From Haliotis asinina (lineage: Eukaryota > Mollusca > Gastropoda > Lepetellida > Haliotidae): 64,000 nt of DNA. The stretch is from contig NC_090288.1 of assembly GCF_037392515.1 (NCBI RefSeq), positions 61,055,673-61,119,672 on the forward strand, given 5' to 3'. Below, piece by piece: positions 36,392 to 48,829 of this stretch (position 1 is the stretch's first letter; every line of letters begins with the position of its first letter). Made by a program: the position numbers and the translations under genes. The notes under the pieces are model-generated. The model was not told the origin of the DNA and ran no database searches. It worked only from the letters and a program-made list of their open reading frames with translations.

Positions 36392-36640
36392 CTCAACAGT
36401 CAGCCCTATTGTCTACACCCTTGTTCTACCCTCAACCATCACCCCTATTGTCTACACCCTTGTTCTACCCTCAACCATCACTTCTATTGTCTATAGCCTT
36501 GTCTTCCCCTCAACAGTCACCCCTATTGTCTCTATCCTTGTTTCTCCCTCAACCATCACCCCTTTTGTCCATATCCTTTTTTCGCCAAGTCAACAATATC
36601 AAACGGATATGAGAAGACGGCCATGCCATCGGTATTTGCA
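36392..36640. repeat. Minisatellite continued (right of LINE copy 2) plus unique tail
   Basis: Six units of the same 38-bp repeat, then caacaatatcaaacggatat and gagaagacggcc, which matches the tail of the insert at 29830-29985. Confidence 0.85.
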
Positions 36641-37969
36641 ACCGTTCATCTCTGAGCTTTTGTAATTCCACACGATGTTTATTGTATAAGTTGTTTGTCT
36701 GGCATGGTGGAGTTTGTCTTGCATGCCCAAGTACATATACACCTGGGGACACAGGAGATGTTAAATCTGCAAACAGGTAAACTGAGTGATCGTCCTTCTT
36801 CTACGTTGCAAAGTTACAGATGAAGAATGATACACTTGTTGAGCCCAGAAGGACATGCTTGTGTCACTTGACTCGACAAGGAAATTGTGTCTGTTTTTCG
36901 TGTAGAGTCTTCCTTGGCTTTTTAGTTCAAGTGAACAAAAGATGTTAAGCAACACAGTTGAATACAGTTATGGAGAGAGAAAGGTAAAGGTGAAAGAGAA
37001 TACAAGACAAGTGGATGAAAATGTTACATATAACAACTTCTACGTTTGGGGCCAGGGTGGGTTTGTTTTTGCGCGTGGTTTAGCAACGTACCCTTTGCAT
37101 CAATGTCTACATTGTGTAGAGATAGAAATATGCAAACTGTTACCGTGACCGTGAATACGTGTACTCATACTTTTAATATGCACATTGCATTGGCAGCGGG
37201 TGACCATGGGTCATGTGTAAAGGGTCTTGTGTCGAATGTTCTTAGATCTCGTGACGGGTTCATGTTCCATGTGGCAGGGGTTTATGGGCTGTGTGGCTGA
37301 CTGTCCAACTAGACACACGCTGTTTGAACTACCTGGAACTACGACACACTCATGATTAAAATGATTTTACAACAACCCTTATCTAATTTCAATCTCCATC
37401 TCAAAAAGTCATGTAGCGGTTTATTATGGGCGTCTTATCAGTCGTATTCTAAACTGGAGGCGATTCAGTGAGAATATAAACATATGTGGATTTGTGTATC
37501 TGATTGGACTGTTTAGCTTTCCTTTGATTTGTGGCTCTATGACAACTGTTATATGTCAGTAGTGATGTAGATTGTTCTCGAATTAGGCTATCAGTAGACT
37601 TAACACACGTCATCGTAAAACAATGGTTAACCGAATTATTTGGTCTGGCTTGTTCGCTACTAAGAGTACAATCAGCATTATTTGCAGAGAGATATAGGAT
37701 TCGGACCGCAGACCGTGTTTAAGGACAGTTAGTCGTGACAACATGAAACAACATTCTTGTAGGAACTGAATACCCTCCGAGCTGACGTTGCGCCCAGTTT
37801 AAAGTATGCATAGTTTACAGAAGCTCAATTCAACAATCAGTACATTTCTTTAAGAAATATATTTTAATTTATCATTATGAAAAATAGTATGTTGTTAAGT
37901 ATATCTTGAAACCCGTAAATATTTCTTTTGAACTTGTCAAGCGTGTAACAGAAGTAATGCGGTCTGATT
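36641..37969. other. No recognised feature
   Basis: Short frames only. Nothing supported as a gene, promoter or repeat. Confidence 0.5.
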
Positions 37970-38870
37970 GTGAGCTTATCATACAAATGTTTAGGGGTGT
38001 TCTATTGTGAGCTTAGTATACAAATGTTTAGGAGTGTTCTGTTGTGAACCCTGTATACAAATGTTTAGGAGTGTTCTATTGTGAGCTTAGTATACACATG
38101 TTTAGGGGTGTACTGTTGTGAGCTTTGTATGCACTTGTTTAGGAGTGTTCTATTGTGAACTTAGTATAGAAATGTTTAACGGTGTTCTATTGTGAACTTA
38201 GTATACACTTGTTTAGGGGTGTGCTATTGTGAGTTTGGTCTGCAGATGTTTAGGAGTGTTGCTGGGTTCTGTTGTGAGCTTTGTATACAAAAGTTTAGGG
38301 TGTTCTATTGTGAGCTTAGTATACAAATGTTTGGGAGTGTTCTGTTGTGAACCTTGTATACAAATGTTTAGGAGTGTTCTATTGTGAGCTTAGTATCAAA
38401 ATGTTTAGGAGTGTTCTATTGCGAGCTAGTATACACTTGTTTAGGGGTGTGCTACTGTGAGTTTGGTCTGCAGATGTTTAGGAGTGTTCTAATATGAGCT
38501 TGCCATACAAACATTTTGCTGGGTTCTGTCGTGAACTTAGTATACAAATGTTTAGGAGTGTTCTATTGTGAACACTTAGTATACAAATGTTTAGGGGTGT
38601 TCTGTTGTGAGCTTAGTATACAAATGTTTAGGAGTGTTCTATTATGAGGTTAGTATACAAATGTTTAGGAGTGTTCTATTGTGAACTTAGTGTACAAATG
38701 TTTAGGAGTGTTCTATTGTAAACTTAGTATACAAATGTTTAGGGGTGTACTGTTGTGAACTTAGTATACACTTGTTTAGGAGTGTTCTGTTGTGTTTGGT
38801 ATACAATTGTTTAGGGGTGTCCTGATTGTGAGTTTGGTTTGTTGGAGGTGTTCTGAACATATTTTGGCTT
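37970..38870. repeat. Minisatellite of about 37 bp, roughly 24 units
   Basis: Unit: gttctattgtgagcttagta followed by tacaaatgtttaggagt. Variants alternate gttctattgtg/gttctgttgtg and aggagt/aggggt. It starts and ends in unrelated unique sequence. Confidence 0.95.
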
Positions 38871-39990
38871 CCTGAAAGGGAATTCCAAAGACATACTGTA
38901 TCCTGGACAAAATACCATATACAATGTATAACTACTTGTTTTGTATTTTAAAACTTTGAAATTTAAACTCTTCGCGTGTGTCAGAACCTTGGCCTAGGAC
39001 TTGTACGAAGTTATTGATACTTTAATAAAACACAGAGGACCTTTGAAGATATCGTCTTTCTCTAAAGAGGTTTCAGAATATAGTTTACCTTAGTTTGTCC
39101 CTCGGACGGCTCTTCAATTCAATGTGCATTTGATTTAATTCATTTCAATTATATAATTATGACCAGATGTGGACCGGCATTTATACGTTTTCTCCTGTTT
39201 TCGTATTGAGGAGATACTTGCAAGTCTTGATAAATGTAGCATCCGACTAATCTTTTAACTGTATTTTCTATTTGGCTATGCCACAAACTGTCTTGTCGAA
39301 TGTGAGTGATCCCTTCTTCACTAACAGCACTAAGAATTAATTACGTTTTGTGTAAGGAATACTTTGGCGCGTGAAGAGAATTGCTATCTGAATTGAATCT
39401 CAATTTCTCCAAAACCATTCTTCGGCACTGTCTCCTTGTTGTTATTTGTCTTTGTTGAGACACTGCGAAGCTGCAATGGGAAATAAATACAACGACATCA
39501 TGATTGATAGGAAAAGGAATTCACACATTGTTCCACTGTTTTTAATTCTATATCAACGGAATCGCAGCGTTCTATTTGAGTGAAATCTATCCACGCAGTG
39601 GAAGTCATTAGTGTGTTGATAAGTCACGTCCTTTGACGGGATCTCGCGGGATCTGACAAGCTGTGCTGGTGACACGTTGTCTGTCTTCTTCACAGCTCGC
39701 AGTCTTCTGAACAGCAGGTACCTATTGTTCATTACAAGAAACAATACTAATATACACACACTTCATTCTATGAAAGCGGCCATGGCGCTAAGACTGTCTG
39801 TATATATGAGAGTTAGAATAGTCTGAGCGCCGTGATCGCTTTGTGATATGGGGACCAGTGGTGTAAGATTTTGTATTTACGCATTGATAACAGCACAGCA
39901 CCACTATGATTTACCCACTCATATTTCTCACAGTAACAGGATTGTTAACATGTTTTGTTCGAAACGTATTGTTAACGTTGAATTCAACAT
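38871..39990. other. No recognised feature
   Basis: Contains a minus-strand frame at 39759-39553 (VKKTDNVSPAQLVRSRE) with no known match. Not enough to call a gene. Confidence 0.45.
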
Positions 39991-40001
39991 TTCCTTTACT
40001 G

Positions 40002-40162
40002 GCGGGGCAGTGGGGTAGACTAGTAGTGAAAGTGCTCGATTATCGCGCCGATGACCGGTTCGATTCCCAACGTGGGCACGCCGTGTGAAGCCTCTGCCGT
40101 GATATTGCTAGAATATTCCTAAAAGCGACGTAAAATGTAAACTCACTCACTCAGTCACTCTT
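40002..40162 (+). repeat. tRNA-derived SINE (family A)
   Basis: gcagtggggtagactagtag (A-box-like), ccggttcgattcccaa (B-box), gtgatattgctagaatattc, aaaagcgacgtaaaatgtaa, (actc)n tail. A clear tRNA-like head. Confidence 0.9.
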
Positions 40163-41390
40163 TCACTGGCCCCATTCATAACAAGATCAGCATAAGACGA
40201 CTTGGCGCCGGGAATGCTGCAGGCCAACCCTACTCCTGAAGTCACATCCAGGAAGTGGAAGACACATTTATAGAGCGGGTATATTTTTCAATATTCTGAA
40301 ATTTCTCATATGACGTCAGTGATACGTGGAGTGAAAGCGACATATGGTATCTGCGGTAAAGAGAGGGTGCACTTGTATCTGTGGCATAACCTTATCATAA
40401 TGACATTTCATTCATTAAACATTGAAATATTTGAATATGACGTCACGAGACAATATCTTGCCAGCTGCACTATTTAGTTCTTGACGAAAACAGTCTAAAA
40501 CATAGAAATTTATTATTTCCATAAATGTTGTTTTTGTGTTGTGGCAACTTTTGCAATAATGCATTTGAAATACAATAGGCCTGAGGTAATATCTGTAGGA
40601 TGAACATGTCTTGATGGTGTAGCCACACAGTTTCCTCTAGTTTATCGGGCACTGTTACCGTTATCAACATACGACTGTGGCACAACTTTGAACACCGCCT
40701 GAAGCTGATGATGACAAAGAAAGGTGCGATACTTTAATGGACGGCAACTTCTATATTATATCATAATGCGACGTTGTAAAGCAAAATTCTTATGCCGCAG
40801 TTTTGTCTTGCTTGACAACACTGTAAGTATCTTTGCCGAAACGTCGCGTTTGTTCTCCATAAAAGTGTCGCACCTTTCTTTGAACAACGATCTCTTAGTC
40901 AAGCATGTCCTTGCAATACAGGTTAACCTTACATCTCTGATAAAATACTTGAACCCGCTCCACGTGTATGTGTGCTGTATGCTGTGTTTCATGCGCTCAC
41001 CATTTGCAATTCACCTGTGCTTTTTGAGTGTTTCATGTGTGGTGCTTCAAGACTGTTACACGTGTGTTTCATGTGTACTCCATGAGTGTGTGCCCTATGG
41101 TCGTTTTACGTGTGTTTTCTTCTTGAGTGTGCGCTACATGTAATGAGAGTGTCATTTGACCAGATGACTGCTACACCGTCACCTGTTTATCTGGAGACTC
41201 CCACCCGTGACTCATCATTAGCAGAGAATGAATTCCTGTAAACACTGACCGAAAGTGTGTGAAACAAGCCAACTGCTGACACGACAAACATCTGACCGGG
41301 GACCGATTCAATAATACATATGACATGATTCAGTATAGATGTACGATAGATATAGTACGTTGGGCTGCTCCAACAATCAACAATACATCG
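40163..41390. other. No recognised feature
   Basis: An open frame at 40724-41143 (+, 139 codons) has no recognisable domain, no convincing start context and Cys/Val-rich low-complexity texture (gtgt-rich DNA). I treat it as chance. Confidence 0.45.
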
Positions 41391-41640
41391 CTGCATAGGG
41401 AGAGGGGGAAGTGGGAAACAGAAGGAGGATGGATGGTTGATGTGTGGTAAAGGAGATTTGGGGTTGGGGGACAGTGAGAGACAAAGAGAGGAATGATGGT
41501 GAAAAGATAGACACAGAGAAAGTGGAAGAGGGTATATAGGCGGGACAGGGAGAGATACAGAGAGGTGGGGAATTTAGAGAGTGAGAGAGAGATTGAAAAA
41601 GGGAAAATGAAAGATCAGGGAAACAACGAGGCTGTGTATG
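41391..41640. promoter_or_regulatory. Polypurine tract with TATA-like box upstream of the intact helical-protein gene
   Basis: About 250 bp of strongly G/A-biased strand containing gggtatataggcggga at 41530-41545. It ends about 240 bp before the start codon. A second TATA-like tgtatatatcac stands at 41709-41720. Which one is used cannot be told from sequence. The acceptor cctctttccag at 41870-41880, one base before aatg, suggests a 5' UTR intron as in the two-module gene. Confidence 0.4.
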
Positions 41641-41882
41641 TATGAGAATATGAAGGAACACTGGACATGGGTACGTGGGTACAATGTCGTAGGGACTGAG
41701 CTGTATTCTGTATATATCACGACATGTATGTAATCAAGTGTGCAACAAACAATCCGCCGATTGACATCATGAGCACCTCCCAGCTGGGAGACTGAGGGAC
41801 AGAGAGACTAGATAAACTGGAAATCTGGGAGACTAGGAGATTGGGAGACTTCCATGATTTGTTTAGTTTACCTCTTTCCAGA

Positions 41883-44800
41883 ATGAGGCTGAGCGTGATT
41901 GTCCTGATCGTTTTCTGTGTTGCCTGCAATGCTACTGAGCTAGAGCATAAGCTGCAGGAGTTTGTACAAGGGCACGTGTTGGCTGGGCTGCCTCAGAAGG
42001 AGAGGATCCTGCTGGCACAACTGGTGGCTACAGCTGAAAGAAATGAGCTGAAGGAGTTCCTGGACTTGGTGGGGCCATTGCCTCTCTTACAGCTCATCTC
42101 AGGTAGGGTCATCACTTCTCTTACAGCTCATATCAGGTAGGGTCAATATACATGTATATATTACAGCTCATAACAGGTAGGGTCAATATACATGTACATG
42201 TATATATTACAGCTCATATCAGGTAGTATATGTTGTTCAGTGGCCACGAGGGGGCATGGGTTGATGTACCCTTGATGTTGATACATTGCAATGTACCTCC
42301 CCTGTACGCGGGGTATATTGAAAATATAGAGCGCTCAGCCAGTCAGAAAACCACATTGATGTGTGAGGGAAGATGATCATTACATGTCTTGTATCTCATC
42401 TTAGGTATTGGTTATTTCTTACGCCCCACATCACGTTGGTGTCATTACATCTCTTACAGCTCATTGCAGGTAGGGGGAATTACATCGTTACAACTCATCT
42501 CGGGTTTGGATCATCATATCTCTTATAGCTCGTCTCAGGTAGAGGTCATTAATCTCTTACAGCTTATCTCACTGTAGCTCCAAATAGCTCATTTCACGTA
42601 GGTGGAATTACATCCTTACAGCTCATCTCAGGTAGGTGGAATTGCATCCTTACAGTTCATCTCAGGTAGGTGGAATTACATCCTTACAGCTTATCTCAGG
42701 TAGGTGAAATTACATCCTTACAGCTCATCTAAGGTAGGTGGAATTACATCCTTACAGCTCATCTCAGGTAGGTGGAATTACATCCTTACAGTTCATTTCA
42801 AGTAGGTGGAATTACATCCTTACAGCTCATCTCAGATAGGTGGAATTACATCCTTACAGCACGTCTCAGGTAGGTGGAATTACATCCTTACAATTCATTT
42901 CAAGTAAGTGGAATTACATCCTTACAGCTCGTCTCAGGTAGGTGGAATTACATCCTTACAGCTTATCTCAGGTAGGTGAAATTACATCCTTACAGCTCAT
43001 CTAAGGTAGGTGGAATTACATCCTTACAGCTCATCTCAGGTAGGTGGAATTACATCCTTACAGTTCATTTCAAGTAGGTGGAATTACATCCTTACAGCTC
43101 ATCTCAGATAGGTGGAATTACATCCTTACAGCACGTCTCAGGTAGGTGGAATTACATCCTTACAATTCATTTCAAGTAAGTGGAATTACATCCTTACAGC
43201 TCGTCTCAGGTAGGTGGAATTACATCCTCACAGCTCATCTCAGATAGGTGGAATTACATCCTTACAGGTCGTCTCAGGTAGGTGGAATTACATGCTTGCA
43301 GCTCGTCTCAGGTAGGTGGAATTACATCCTTACAGCTCATCTCAGGTAGGTGGAATTACATCCTTACAGCTCATTTCAAGTAAGTGGAATTACATCGATG
43401 CAAGTTATCGCAGGTTGCGATCATTATATCTCTTACAGCTCATGTCATTGTAGGGGTCATTACATCTCTTATGACTCACTTTAAGTAGGGGCCGTTAACT
43501 GATTTTCCCAGTCATCTCGGGTAGGGCCATTGCCTGTATAACACATCATATCAGATAGGGTAAAACGTGTTATACTAGTCATATATATAAACCTATCTGC
43601 GATTTTTTCTACAGTAAAGTAGGTTCCTTCCAGAATCAGGTAGACTTCTGTCGTGACTTTGCACTGATTATTTCTAAACCCAGGGTTTAAATTGCACGTT
43701 TCGAAACCTCATGTCAGGTTAAATTTCGACTATGTCATAACCTAGATTTCGAAATGGTCGTTTTTCAACTTGATATGAATTTCGAGGTAAAGGATAAAAC
43801 TCCGAGGGTTTGTTAGCAAATGTAAAAACCCACTGAGGAGGGAAAAAGTTTTGGCTGTCAGTCGCATCCCAGTTGACACCGAATGTTCCATCATTTACGG
43901 ACTGTTCCAGCAATGTTGTTCTTCACAGTACGTGTACACAAAACATTTGCACAAACTGAAAATAATACACATATGTGTTTTACATTCATGACGATTCATA
44001 AGTCGGATGAAACACGACCCCGAGATGTACACCCTTGGAGTCGGAAAATTCCTTCATCTGCGGGTTTTACGTTTGCTACCAAAACCTCGGAGTCGTGTCT
44101 TATCCTCTACGGAATGGCTCACTTGAGTGAAGTTTAATTAGTTGTCTCAGAGTTCATCAGACCGTTTTGTTCAGACTCGATTATTCATAGACCAGTTCGT
44201 GTCACACACATATTGCTGAATTTTGCTCACTAAAACACTTTTGCTATAATGTTTACATGTTAAATGATATCATTCAATTTTATGATATAATTGAAAAAAA
44301 CCTTTAGTGACTGTCTAATTGATTGTCTGCTGACAGATAGTATCGCCTGAATACAACCGCCCTCAGAAACAATGTGCAAAATGTGTGGGATGAATGTGCT
44401 CCACTCTTAGCACATACACTCTGGTCGGTTTAAATCTACCTGTAATCATTCCTCTGATACAACAAGCTAGTCCTAATTTCATTTGTATTGATGGTAACGC
44501 CTGTCTATGGATGATAATGCGTTGTAAGAGAAAGAGTTGTAATGTCACAACAACATAACACATATAGGCTGGCCTGCAATGTCCCCTAATCTGGTCCCAC
44601 CGAACATGCATGGGGCATTATTAGAAGTCGGTTATTACGGTCTCCATATTACCCCCAGACTCTGGATGAACAGGCGTTACAGAGACAGTATCAAAACATT
44701 CCACAACAGCAGGTTTAAACGTTCATTTGCCCAAAGCAAGGACGTGTGAAGCTTGCATTTGTGTTCGTGATATCCATGCGCGTTATTGAACACTGCTTCG

Positions 44801-46561
44801 CTCTCCAAAACTGGCTTGGACTTTAATGTAACACTTTGCTGCATCAATTCAGCATATTTTGCACGGCTATTTTAGAGGCACTTGCTGTTGATGTTTTGTA
44901 AGTCTGCTCCTTGCTCAATACCATTTCTTTTCATTATGTTAATCATGTGTATTAATAATTATTTATCATTCCACGATTTGTAATTTCAATAGATGAAAAT
45001 GTAATGAGACTGAACTTTTGTGTTGTTAAAATTTTTTCTGAGGAGCATATTTACTATCCCCTTGAAACCCCTTAAAAACGAAAACCTGTTTGGTAATCTG
45101 GATTTTCATTGCCAGACAGTGCATGCTCTCTGCTGCACGACTTCAGGTGAAAGGTGATATTTGTTATGCCAATGTTTTTTTTAATCCTTGGAAGAAATCT
45201 CATAAAAATCAACAGTTTCATGTAAAACTGATTGCTATCAACGCTTTTGTTACACATTTTTGGAGATTGCTTTGGCACAATAAGGAATAAATAGATTAAT
45301 AAAAATACAAATCGACTATGCGTTTTTTTGATAGTATATATGAAATGATTGCGGTTTCATAGATCTCATTCTTGCAAAAGTTAGATATGCTGGTCCCACG
45401 TGATAACAATATTTAATGTTTTCTCTGCACAGATCTGCCAGTTAAGGATATTCACAACTTGACCCGCTACCTCACACAGGTAAGTGAAGAGTTGTTTTGT
45501 TGACACTGTCAGATGACCTGGCATGGAGGTTGCTGGTATATATACTGTCCCGACAATCAAACTACATGTAAGAACTGTATCGACAGTCGAAAGATGCTTT
45601 TACAAAACGTTTATGTTACTGGCGATAAAAATCTGAGTGTATGTTAAATATCTGTATGTACGGTGAAGCATTATGACATTGTTGCACGTGCCTACGTGAG
45701 CCTGGTCTGGCGAAGCTTTGAACATTATTTAAGCTGTATTCCCAGAGTCATCACAGAGAAAACAGAGAAAGGAAACCCTAGTGGTGGTCACAGTTATTAA
45801 TTTGTAGAAACCCAGAAACCTGGGAACATGATCATGACGAACCGTCCATCCAACAATCACAGGGGCGTGATGTGTTCGAGAGATACAACACTGCCATACG
45901 TATTGTATGGCGTATGTGACCATTGCCGATCCTCTATGATTCTTTAAACTGTTGCATCTTTGCTGAAGTTAGCTTTCTCGTCATCTGCTGAAGCTATGGC
46001 AGTTGCATTTCAGAACTTCCTAGACAGGTCCTGGTCTCCTTTACATTCTCCTTTCACCTTCTGTTTACGGGGCCACTGAAGATCCGGGGTAGAAAAGGTC
46101 TTCAGCAACCCACGCTTGCCACAAAAGGCCACTATGCTTGTCGCGGCAGAATACCGGACACTTTCTGCCATCTTTGAAAGCAAACATATGTTTGGTTAGG
46201 GTAGGGGTAAACATTAGGGTTAGGGTTTGGTTTGGGTTTAGGGTATACTTAAGGTTTGGGTTATAATAAGATTTATGGTTGGGTTAGGATGACGTGACAC
46301 AAGGTATCCGGTATTCTTTAACTGTACCCGTGTCGCAATATGCGACTAACGGGATCAGATCGATGCTCATACTGTTGATCACTGGATTGTCAGGTCCAGA
46401 TTCGATTGTCTACAATACAGCTGGAATATTGCCCAGTAAGGCGTATAGCTATACTCATTCACTCACTATTTCAGGCCCTGATCGCAGAGGCGTCCAACAT
46501 TCCACCGGCACTGCTTCACTGGAACCCGTTGTTCGGCATGCTTGGAATTCACGTCAACTGA
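41883..46561 (+). CDS. Small secreted helical protein, 117 residues, three coding exons
   Basis: Exons 41883-42102, 45433-45479 and 46475-46561 join in frame (phases 1 and 0) to a TGA. The signal peptide is MRLSVIVLIVFCVACNA, with cleavage probably before TELEHK. The mature part is a run of amphipathic helices without cysteine: LEHKLQEFVQGHVLAG, then ERILLAQLVATAERNELKEF and PLPLLQLIS. The 47-nt exon 2 encodes LPVKDIHNLTRYLTQ. Exon 3 gives ALIAEASNIPPALLHWNPLF then GMLGIHVN. Exon 1 and the tiny exon 2 match the modules and linkers of the gene at 20015-23087 in length, phase and pattern. A damaged twin lies at 59-8268. It is secreted; its role is unknown, and I do not recognise a named family. 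An AATAAA stands at 46983. Intron 1 is filled by a minisatellite made from the exon 1 donor region; intron 2 ends in a SINE-like repeat right at the exon 3 acceptor. Confidence 0.82.
42091..43480 (+). repeat. Minisatellite of 34 bp made from the exon 1 / intron 1 junction (intact gene)
   Basis: After a few irregular units (42103-42590), more than twenty units of gtaggtggaattacatcc then ttacagctcatctcag run to about 43400. The exon 1 end is itself unit one. A higher-order repeat is visible: the variant pair gcttatctcaggtaggtgaa / gctcatctaaggtagg recurs after exactly 272 bp (42689 and 42961), eight units. Confidence 0.92.
43481..45432 (+). other. Rest of intron 1 of the intact gene, duplicated at 6930-8224
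   Basis: Matches the intron of the broken twin in order: tgcctgtataacacatcata, the inverted-repeat block (43680-44110), a family B scrap at 44170-44220, and sequence up to ttctctgcacag. About 600 bp near 44300-45060 is absent or very diverged in the twin. No gene supported. Confidence 0.65.
46072..46465 (+). repeat. SINE-like repeat (family B) split by an inverted-repeat insertion, in intron 2
   Basis: Left part: gatccggggtagaaaagg, cttcagcaacccacgcttgc, up to tgcttgtcgc. Right part from about 46328: gcgactaacgggatcag, cattgatcactggattgtc in family form, attgcccagtaaggcg, then a tail actcattcactcac that runs directly into the exon 3 acceptor. Confidence 0.75.
46142..46325. mobile_element. 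About 180-bp insertion with inverted ends and TTAGGG-like interior
   Basis: Interrupts the family B repeat. Ends are inverted: gcagaataccggacac on the left and gtatccggtattct on the right. The interior (46193-46290) is a degenerate G-rich run with gttagggtagggg, attagggttagggtttgg and ggttgggttagg, close to the telomere repeat TTAGGG. tgtcgc occurs at both edges and may be the target duplication. Confidence 0.55.
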
Positions 46562-48215
46562 CGCCATCTTGTGACGTTCATCACCACGACGTGACCCTCT
46601 CTTGCTTGAAATGTTTTCATGTATGATCGATTGATGTGTACTAAACCCTTACACGAACAGAAAATGAATTTCATGCATGTTCGTATTTCCACGCATGGCG
46701 AGGGTAGGTAAATCTGATTGCAATGTATTTTCTATGACATTCGAGGTTAATATGGGGCTTCTTAACCAACAAAGAGGAAATTGAAAAAAAACGTGCAGAA
46801 TTTGGTCATTGGTCAGATTTCAGACCCCAGGTCCTATTGAGTTATGGGGAGCCAAAACCTGTTTGATTAGCAGCTTTTAGAAGTTGGTGAGTAATATTGA
46901 AGTGAGATACTTTATGGATAGCAGCTTCAAGTAAGATTGTTTGACATCGGAGCAAGAAAATATACCACGTCACATAATATTTAATAAAGAAGTTGTTATC
47001 CATAAAGAGTCTCACGTCAGAGAAACCCGTGGTTACAATGCGTGACCTTGTTCGTCATTGTAACCCTATCCTTATGCTTTCACCGACTAGTCTGCATCGT
47101 GCTGACTAGATTCTTGACATCAGTCTCCATAGTTCCAAACTGCCAGCGAACTAACTTCACCAGAGGCAACGCCATGTTAGGATTCCACACATCTTACATC
47201 GAAAGTGGGTTCCCATGTAGAACGTGTTGCATATCTTACACAATCCGTTCAACCTGTTTTTCACCTGTTTCAATTTTTACAAGTCTACCCACGTAAACAA
47301 ATATATGTGACTGAGCGTTTTCGTTCGCTGAGTAACTATTCTCAAGCGTGAGAAAACATTCGTTTAAAACTAATATAGCTAAAGGACGATAATCTGAAAT
47401 CATTTACCTTACAAGGTGTCTACACGGGGAAATATGACATGCTTTAACTGAACATAAATAAAGCAGTTTGATAAGTGTTGGGCGCATACAGGACTCACAT
47501 AAGAATAAGTAAAACAGCACTATGGAACATGTACGAGCAGCCTCAAAATAGAATAACTAAAACATCGCTTTGACACCTGTTCCAGCAACCTCGCCATCGG
47601 ATAACTAAAAATATCACTATGACACCTATACCACCAACCTCACAGTCGAATAACTAAAACATCACCATGACACCTTTACCAGCAACCTCCCAATCGAATA
47701 ACCAATGTTTTATTTCCACTCACCAACAAACATGTTTGTGTACATTCTGTACGTATACGGGAATTTCGCCAACACCTGGTGTCATCAGTGATTTTTAGTG
47801 ATTCATTCACATAGTTTTCCCAGATATTTCTCATCTCATCTCATCTCACCTAAATATAATCAAATCCTTCTTTGACACTTTGTACACATTTTCCCTAAGG
47901 AATTCATAATTTATATTGTATTCAATTATCATAAGATAGCCTGCCAGTGTGATTGCCCTGCTCCGGGACTGATAATACTCACTCCTGCTAACTGTACACC
48001 GGAGGTTGTCTGGTTGGTCCGGCAAAATACTTTCCAAAAGAACTGGATTCCATAGTTTACGCTTTCTTGAAAAGAAAAACCTTGCCATTCAGTAATAAAA
48101 AACTGTCAAAGTTGGTGGTCTCTGGATGAGAGGATAAAATGTACAGGCAAAGGAAGATAATCTGAAGATATTTACGTTCCACGCTACCACATGAGCCTTG
48201 GGTCCAGTTCAATTT
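46562..48215. other. 3' flank of the intact gene; tandem repeat at 47500-47705
   Basis: A possible polyadenylation signal AATAAA lies at 46983. At 47500-47705 four units of about 57 bp carry tcgaataactaaaacatcac then catgacacct and ccagcaacctc. No other feature supported. Confidence 0.55.
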
Positions 48216-48345
48216 ATCCAGCTTAACGCGCCGCTCAGCAATGTTCCAGTAATATCACGGACTTCACACATTGTGTACATGTTGGGAATTGAACCCGTGT
48301 CTTCGACATGACGAGCGAACTCTTTAACCACAACATCTCTTCGAC
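48216..48345 (-). repeat. tRNA-derived SINE (family A)
   Basis: Reversed copy: ccgctcagcaatgttcca, gtaatatcacgg and the B-box complement gggaattgaacccgtg. Confidence 0.7.
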
Positions 48346-48589
48346 ATACGAAATTCTGTTCAATCATTATGGAAATGGAAAAATGAAGATTTACGTGTTA
48401 ATTCAGACGTCATACTGATGAAGAAATACGACAAGCTTTGGTGAAGTGATCTTAATTACCTCTTGAAACTACTCAGCAAGTGAGTGACTACTTCACTACT
48501 ACAACTTCAGCAAAATATGCCCGGCCGCAAGTTCGCATCGGGCTAACAATCCGCTTTTAATCATGATTAACGACTGATTGTCGTGGTAC

Positions 48590-48702
48590 TGCGTGTGCGT
48601 GTGCGTGTGCGTGTGCGTGTGCGTGTGCGTGTGCGTGTGCGTGTGCGTGTGCTTGTGCGTGTGCGTGTGCGTGTGCGTGTGCGTGTGCGTGTGCGTGTGC
48701 AA
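48590..48702. repeat. Microsatellite (GTGTGC)n
   Basis: About 18 units of gtgcgt. Alternating purine-pyrimidine throughout, so it could adopt Z-DNA. The frames across it are not genes. Confidence 0.97.
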
Positions 48703-48829
48703 ATTCAGTATTTGGTTTCCTAAACCTCTAACGTTGATATCCATGGAAAGTCCATGGAAATCACGGAGCTGTAAAAGGCTGACATCACAAAACCAGTGTA
48801 TTTACAGAACAGGTTATGTTTATTAACTT

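Noticed and set aside
40724-41143. 139-codon plus-strand frame
   Set aside because: No domain, low-complexity GT-rich base composition and no exon-like borders.
48499-48826. Cys-Val and Thr-His repeat frames
   Set aside because: Products of the GTGTGC microsatellite.
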